Of a stretch of DNA of 64,000 nucleotides, positions 59,590 to 64,000 are shown piece by piece. Source of the DNA: Litorivita pollutaquae (GTDB lineage: Bacteria; Pseudomonadota; Alphaproteobacteria; Rhodobacterales; Rhodobacteraceae). The notes beneath the pieces were generated by a model, which was not told where the DNA came from, ran no database searches, and saw only the letters and a program-made list of their open reading frames with translations. A program made the position numbers and the translations under genes. The stretch lies in the NCBI RefSeq assembly GCF_003205515.1, contig NZ_KZ826486.1, positions 62,001 through 126,000 of the forward strand. The letters run 5' to 3'. The stretch's first letter is position 1. Each line of letters starts with the position of its first letter.

Positions 59590-59685
59590 GGGAATCCTCC
59601 ATTGAGCGATACCAAAAGTAAGCGCGCCTTCCAGTCGGGACAGACGCAGTTTCAACAGCAGCGACCCTCACGAGGCGTCGCTACG
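59590..59685 (-). promoter_or_regulatory. ROSE-like RNA thermometer in the hsp20 leader
   Basis: The roughly 96-nt leader ends in ATCGCTCAATGGAGGAT, 5 nt before the ATG. This is the ROSE signature: a UYGCU anti-Shine-Dalgarno segment directly before UGGAGGAU. An upstream hairpin (AGCGAC...GTCGCT) fits the multi-stem ROSE layout. In known ROSE elements UYGCU pairs with AGGA at low temperature and opens on heating. Identified by motif and position, not by folding. Confidence 0.75.
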
Positions 59686-59691
59686 CATCCT

Positions 59692-59720
59692 ATTTGGGGA
59701 TGTTGTTTTTGGGTTTCAAG
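59692..59720 (-). promoter_or_regulatory. Sigma-32 (RpoH) type promoter of hsp20
   Basis: Minus-strand CTTGAAA (-35, 59714-59720) and CCCCAAAT (-10, 59692-59699) are separated by 14 bp, close to the CTTGAAA-N13/14-CCCCATNT consensus. The start would fall near 59685, giving a ROSE-sized leader. Confidence 0.82.
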
Positions 59721-59736
59721 AGGCGCGCGCGCCGCC

Positions 59737-60597
59737 TCAGTTGCCCTTGGCGCGCACAAACTTCGCGCCGCCAGAGTTGCCCAACCGGCGCACGGTTGGC
59801 TTGCCCCCCGCGCCGGTTCCGACCGTGATGCGCTTGGCCCCCGCAGAAGCGGTCAAGCCGCTGCTGCGCGCGCCGCGCAACCCGTATTTGAGCGAGGCGA
59901 CAATCTCGGGCAATTCCATACCGAAGGAAATTGTCTTGCCATCCGCGCTGCGCCCCGCTGAAATCAACGACAGGATGCGCGCCCGCCCACTTTCGCGGAC
60001 AAAGACCGGTGCGCCGGACGACCCGTGCGTCACGTCGCAATCAAAGGCCATTAATCCGGCCTCACGCCGCAGCAAGCCACATTCTTTTTGCCGCGACAAC
60101 GCCTCGGACCGGCCGCGTCCGTAGGACACCACGCTGACCCGTTGCCCGACCGCCAGACCGGAATGCAAATTGAACGGCTGTGCCATCGTGCCGGGAATCG
60201 CATATTCCAATTGCAGCAAAGCCACGTCATGGCGGGTATTTTCCGCCCCGGTGCCGCCACGCGGGCGATAGTCCGGATCCGCCACCGCGCGGATCACCTT
60301 CATTTCAGCGACGGCGCGGCCGTCATGATATCCGGCGCGAAAGCGCATCTTATCGGTCGATCTCTCGGCCCCGCTGCGCGTGTCATAAATGCAATGCGCC
60401 GCCGTCAAAACCAAATCCGGCGCGACCAAAACGCCGGTGCAATACCCACCGGAAAAATCAAGCCGCCCGACCGCCTCCCATCCCAGAATATCGCTGGGAT
60501 GGCCAAGCCGCTTAAGGCCGGTATTCTCTGCAAACGCAGGCAAAACCGCACCAAAAGCCACAACAAGACCAAATAGTATGCCGCGCGCCGCTCTCAT
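59737..60597 (-). CDS. Trypsin-like serine protease, exported (copy B)
   Basis: 286 residues with signal peptide (RGILFGLVVAFGAVLPAFAE). Catalytic triad visible: VLTAAHC, HDVALLQL and THGSSGAPVF. The Ser motif is GSSGAP rather than GDSGGP, as in many bacterial V8-like and trypsin-like proteases. A basic Gly-rich tail follows the catalytic domain (last about 45 residues). Its ATG overlaps the stop of the upstream paralogue by 4 nt. Probably secreted or periplasmic. Confidence 0.88.
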   Translation of the reverse strand: MRAARGILFGLVVAFGAVLPAFAENTGLKRLGHPSDILGWEAVGRLDFSGGYCTGVLVAPDLVLTAAHCIYDTRSGAERSTDKMRFRAGYHDGRAVAEMKVIRAVADPDYRPRGGTGAENTRHDVALLQLEYAIPGTMAQPFNLHSGLAVGQRVSVVSYGRGRSEALSRQKECGLLRREAGLMAFDCDVTHGSSGAPVFVRESGRARILSLISAGRSADGKTISFGMELPEIVASLKYGLRGARSSGLTASAGAKRITVGTGAGGKPTVRRLGNSGGAKFVRAKGN

Positions 60598-61406
60598 GGT
60601 TTGATAAACTTCGCGCCATCGGCGCGCCGCGCTGACCCGGCCACAACACGCCCTGCCGCCGTTGAGCCATATCCATTTCCCGCCGCCAGTTCAGCGCGCA
60701 AAATCTCCAAAGGCACCTCCAACTGCGTGCCCAGCGCGACCTGCTGGCCATTGACCGTGGCCTTGGCCGAAACCACCGATACGATTTGCGGCTCCCCGCC
60801 TACGAAAGAAAAAATCGGCGCGCCGGAACTGCCGAAGTCCACGTCACATGACATGACCAAAGCACCTTGCTGGCGCGCCATCACATGACAAATTTCCTGC
60901 AAAGACGGCGCGTCCGAACGCCCCCGTGCGTAGGACACCACACCGACGGCCGCACCTTCGCGCGGGCGTGTATTGGTGTCAAACGGCCGCACCGTGGTGT
61001 TGCGAATGGGGTGGTGCAGCTCCAAAAGCGCCACATCATTGCGCACCCGCTCTGCACCGACCTCGCCATCATAAACGTATTCGGGATGGACCACCGCGCG
61101 CTTGATCCAGCGATAGGCCGTTGCGCGGCCATTGCGCCACCCCGCCAAAAACTCAATCTTCTCGTGATCGATCCGCGCCTTGCTGTCTGTGTCAAACAAA
61201 CAATGCGCGGCCGTCAGCACCAGATTGGGTGCGATCAACGCCCCGGTGCAAAACCCGCGCCCATCCACATCCAAGCGGCCAACGGCCTCCCATCCACGGT
61301 TGTCATCGATGGTATCCAGACGGCGCAATTGAGCATCTTGCGCGGCGGATGCCAGTGGCGCAAAAGAAAAAATCGCGTATATAATCAATCGGATAAACCG
61401 CAGCAT
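60594..61406 (-). CDS. Trypsin-like serine protease, exported (copy A)
   Basis: 270 residues with signal peptide (FIRLIIYAIFSFAPLASAA). Triad motifs VLTAAHC, NDVALLEL and FGSSGAPIF. Paralogous to the next gene: both share RLD-x-x-GWEAVGRLD and VVSYGRGRS/VVSYARGRS blocks. The pair is translationally coupled and presumably arose by tandem duplication. A C-terminal GAKFIKP echoes GAKFVRAKGN of the other copy. Confidence 0.88.
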   Translation of the reverse strand: MLRFIRLIIYAIFSFAPLASAAQDAQLRRLDTIDDNRGWEAVGRLDVDGRGFCTGALIAPNLVLTAAHCLFDTDSKARIDHEKIEFLAGWRNGRATAYRWIKRAVVHPEYVYDGEVGAERVRNDVALLELHHPIRNTTVRPFDTNTRPREGAAVGVVSYARGRSDAPSLQEICHVMARQQGALVMSCDVDFGSSGAPIFSFVGGEPQIVSVVSAKATVNGQQVALGTQLEVPLEILRAELAAGNGYGSTAAGRVVAGSARRADGAKFIKP

Positions 61407-61468
61407 TCCAATTCCTCAAGAATTTGTTAGCCTTGAGTAACGCCCGCTTGCGGCGAAAATAGGGCAGA

Positions 61469-62791
61469 TTAGCGCAAAATCGGCACGGGCTGCGATGAAA
61501 CGGGATCGGCGCTCATTGCCGGCGGTTTCGGCCCGCCCGTGGCCCAATCAAGCAACTCGACCGTATGCACCACCGGCACGCCCGCATCCGCGCCCAATTG
61601 CATCATACATCCGATGTTGCCCGCCGCGATCACATCCGGTTTGAGCGCCCCCAAAGTGGCCAGTTTGCGCGCTTTGAGCTTGGCGGAGATCTCTGGCTGC
61701 ATCAAATTATATGTCCCCGCAGAGCCACAACACAGATGACTGTCGGCGGGCTCCAACACCGTGAATCCGGCCCGCGCCAAAAGGGTCTTAGGATGGCTCT
61801 TGATCTGTTGCCCATGCTGCAAGGAACAGGCCGCGTGATAGGCCACTTGCATCGGCGCGGCCCCGCCTTCAGGCAGGTCGAGATCGATCAGAACTTCGCT
61901 GACGTCCTTGGCCAATGCGCTGATCCTCTTGGCTTTTTCGGCAATGTCGGAATTGCGGAACATATGCCCGTAATCCTTGACCGTGGTGCCGCACCCCGAT
62001 GTGTTGATCACAATCGCATCCAGCCCCCCCGCCGCGATTTCGGCATCCCATGCTTCGATATTGGCGCGGGCGGCGGCGTGGCTTTCCTTCTCTTTGCCCA
62101 TGTGGTGCGTCAACGCCCCGCAGCATCCCGCGCCCTTGGCAACAACCACCTCGCATCCCAGACGGGTCAAAAGCCGGATCGTCGCATCATTGATATCGGT
62201 GTTGAGCGCCTTTTGCGCGCAGCCCGTCATCAGGGCCACCCGCATTTTACGCGGGGCCTGCGGCGCAAAGCGTTGCGGATCGTCATTGCGGCTAACCGGC
62301 GGGATATGTTTGGGCGCCATGGCAATCATCGCGCGCAATCGCGCATCCGGCATCGCCCATGCAAAAGGCCGCGCGATTTTTGCCCCCAACAACGCCAGAC
62401 GAAACCGTGTGGGATAGGGCAGGATGCGCGCCAAAATCCACCTGAGCGCCCGATCCGAAAACGGGCGTTTGTAGCGCTCTTCGATATAGGCGCGGGCATG
62501 ATCAACCAAATGCATATAATGCACCCCCGATGGGCAGGTCGTCATGCAAGCCAGACAGCTCAAACAACGATCAATATGCCCGACGGTTTTGGCATCCGGC
62601 TGCCGCTCGTTTTCGAGCATATCTTTGATCAGGTAAATCCGCCCGCGCGGGCTGTCCAATTCGTCGCCCAGCACTTGATAGGTCGGGCAAGTCGCAGTGC
62701 AAAACCCGCAATGCACGCAGGCGCGCAGAATTTCATTGGCGCGCGCGGTGGCGGGATTTTCAAGCTGTTTGGGGGTGAATTCAGTGCGCAT
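61469..62791 (-). CDS. glcF: Glycolate oxidase iron-sulfur subunit
   Basis: Electron-transfer subunit of the GlcDEF glycolate oxidase. 440 residues from MRTEFTPKQLENPATARANE. Two 4Fe-4S motifs: CVHCGFCTATCP and CLSCLACMTTCP. Two CCG-type Cys-rich motifs follow (GAGCCGAL, HLCCGSAGTY). The frame is open further upstream, but the family N-terminus is here. 2 nt after the small membrane gene, in the glcE-orf-glcF order. Confidence 0.95.
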   Translation of the reverse strand: MRTEFTPKQLENPATARANEILRACVHCGFCTATCPTYQVLGDELDSPRGRIYLIKDMLENERQPDAKTVGHIDRCLSCLACMTTCPSGVHYMHLVDHARAYIEERYKRPFSDRALRWILARILPYPTRFRLALLGAKIARPFAWAMPDARLRAMIAMAPKHIPPVSRNDDPQRFAPQAPRKMRVALMTGCAQKALNTDINDATIRLLTRLGCEVVVAKGAGCCGALTHHMGKEKESHAAARANIEAWDAEIAAGGLDAIVINTSGCGTTVKDYGHMFRNSDIAEKAKRISALAKDVSEVLIDLDLPEGGAAPMQVAYHAACSLQHGQQIKSHPKTLLARAGFTVLEPADSHLCCGSAGTYNLMQPEISAKLKARKLATLGALKPDVIAAGNIGCMMQLGADAGVPVVHTVELLDWATGGPKPPAMSADPVSSQPVPILR

Positions 62792-62793
62792 CG

Positions 62794-63132
62794 TTATAGG
62801 GCCACCATTCTTGCAAGATAAAATCCGAACCACGGCAATGTGGTCGCCATCGCGCCAAGCGCATAGATCACCCGCGCCGATGACGGCAGGCGTGTGCGCA
62901 GGGCCTGCACCAACAAGGTCACCGCCGCGATCCACGCCAGCCACAACATCACCAATGTGGCGATTTGAGCCGTTTGCCCCGCAGCGCGCCCCATCAGGAT
63001 CGACGCCGCAAGGGTCAGCCCCGCCGCCATCGTCCCCAATGACCAAAGCGCCACGCGTCCGCGCGATCGCCGCGCCAGCACAAAAAACACCGCCGGTCCG
63101 GCAACAAACGCGATGAGAAAAGACAGCAGCAT
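62794..63132 (-). CDS. Small membrane protein within the glc operon
   Basis: 112 residues with about four hydrophobic helices (near 3-20, 28-47, 57-77 and 89-108). No family recognised. Its start overlaps the glcE stop by one base (TAATG) and it ends 2 nt before glcF, so it is translated with the glycolate oxidase genes. A role as membrane anchor for the complex is a guess from location. Confidence 0.75.
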   Translation of the reverse strand: MLLSFLIAFVAGPAVFFVLARRSRGRVALWSLGTMAAGLTLAASILMGRAAGQTAQIATLVMLWLAWIAAVTLLVQALRTRLPSSARVIYALGAMATTLPWFGFYLARMVAL

Positions 63133-64000
63133 TATCCCATCAGCCCCGCGTTCAATATGCCGCGCGGGTCAAACTTGCGCCGCAAGGCTGCGCTCAGCCG
63201 TGCAACACCCACCGATTCGGGTTGAAAGCGGGGCAAATCCATCGGTGCAGCACTGTGGATCAAGGTCACATGCCCTCGCATTTGGGCCGCAAGGGTTTGC
63301 AACGCAGAGTGCAAACCTGCAGCGCTGGCCATCGGCGCGCCGATCCAGATACGCCCGCCGCTCCAATCCATATGCGCAGAGGCATTTGCGCCATCCGGCA
63401 GTTGGCGGATCTGGGTCAGAAACTTCGGCGCGTCGCTGGGTCTCAGCGCGACACGCCACAGCGTTTGCGCATCCTCCATCACCGACAGATCACGCAGACC
63501 CGCCCAGATATCGCCGTCGCAGGCAACCACCGCGCCATAGTCGTGCAGTGCCGCGCGCAACGCCTTTGCGCGATAGGCAACCGAATCTTCAAACCCCTCG
63601 ACGCGCACGAATGTCCGCCCGCCCTGTGCATCCAGATGCGCCGCAGCAGACACATCATAAGGCGTGCCCATCGCCGCCGACATCGCCGCAACCGCCCGCG
63701 TTGCATCAAGCCCCTTGATCTCCAGCGTTGCAGTGGCTTCGGGCTGCGGCAAGGTTTTAAGGCTGACCTCGCTGAGCACGCCCAATGTGCCATAGGCCCC
63801 CGCCATGAGTTTCACCAAATCATAGCCGGTGACATTTTTCATCACGCGGCCGCCGTTTTTGACGATCCGCCCCGCCCCGTCGACAAACCGCACCCCGAGC
63901 AGAAAATCACGCGCCGCGCCGACCTGCACGCGGCGCGGACCGCTGGCATTGCTGGCAAAGACCCCGCCGATGGTCGAGGCACCCGAAGCCCCCGTCACAA
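63132..64000 (-). CDS. glcE: Glycolate oxidase FAD-binding subunit GlcE (partial)
   Basis: FAD-binding (FAD_binding_4/GlcD-like) subunit of glycolate oxidase, cut by the right edge so the N-terminus is missing. Visible: TIGGVFASNASGPRRVQVGA with the FAD-contacting Gly-rich stretch, KNGGRVMKNVTGYDLVKLMA, and a C-terminus ending RKFDPRGILNAGLMG. About 289 residues are present, so roughly 80-90 are outside. glcD is presumably just upstream. Confidence 0.93.
   Translation of the reverse strand, partial: VTGASGASTIGGVFASNASGPRRVQVGAARDFLLGVRFVDGAGRIVKNGGRVMKNVTGYDLVKLMAGAYGTLGVLSEVSLKTLPQPEATATLEIKGLDATRAVAAMSAAMGTPYDVSAAAHLDAQGGRTFVRVEGFEDSVAYRAKALRAALHDYGAVVACDGDIWAGLRDLSVMEDAQTLWRVALRPSDAPKFLTQIRQLPDGANASAHMDWSGGRIWIGAPMASAAGLHSALQTLAAQMRGHVTLIHSAAPMDLPRFQPESVGVARLSAALRRKFDPRGILNAGLMG

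Overview
The window is a chromosomal segment of an alphaproteobacterium, almost certainly a Rhodobacterales (Roseobacter-type) marine bacterium. Evidence: high GC with GC-rich third positions; the split ATP synthase layout (atpHAGDC without atpIBEF); Rhodobacteraceae-typical families (DUF1523, DUF2125, a DUF6473-like and a DUF6638-like protein, Hint_2, a PduO adenosyltransferase behind a HIG1-like twin-TM protein); and taurine:pyruvate aminotransferase. There is no phage, insertion sequence, CRISPR array or plasmid region. Most of it reads as core chromosome.

Layout. 1-6272 (minus strand): the transcription/translation block trnW-secE-nusG-rplK-rplA-rplJ-rplL-rpoB, with rpoB cut by the left edge. 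6389-9735: a xenobiotic acetyltransferase, a ZntB-type transporter and tuf, whose 3' end is followed by a decayed second copy of itself. 10010-15533: a lipoprotein, parC, an SH3-domain protein and an SDR oxidoreductase. 15701-20380: HIG1-like protein, cobalamin adenosyltransferase, etfBA, a DUF6473-like protein and 3-hydroxybutyryl-CoA dehydrogenase. 20581-25973: H-type lectin protein and atpHAGDC. 26536-29955: a disordered protein and an RTX-like beta-solenoid protein that appear to share a module. 30257-35433: methyltransferase, gloB, clpA and an M23 peptidase.

35452-38358: a MotA/MotB-like stator pair with a very long periplasmic coiled coil. 38455-46496: ChaC-like cyclotransferase, DUF2125, the coupled hisC-tyrC-extensin operon, homospermidine synthase, rpsD and a Hint-domain protein. 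46613-49310: LpxR-like outer membrane protein and taurine:pyruvate aminotransferase. 49381-56300: a compact seven-gene minus-strand operon around an AAA+ ATPase, a TelA-like coiled-coil protein and several membrane or unknown proteins. This is the best candidate for an undescribed system. 56518-59023: creatinase and a P1/DmpA peptidase. 59128-61406: an Hsp20 gene with an RpoH-type promoter and a ROSE-like RNA thermometer, then two tandem trypsin-like proteases. 61469-64000: glcF, a small membrane protein and glcE (cut by the right edge).

How it fits together: the window combines growth machinery (transcription, ribosome, ATP synthase), carbon and nitrogen use typical of a marine heterotroph (taurine, creatine, glycolate, acyl-CoA via ETF), proteostasis (ClpA, Hsp20) and cell-envelope factors (M23 peptidase, stator pair, LpxR-like, RTX-like, proteases). 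All functions are read from sequence motifs and recalled family features; no database search was run.
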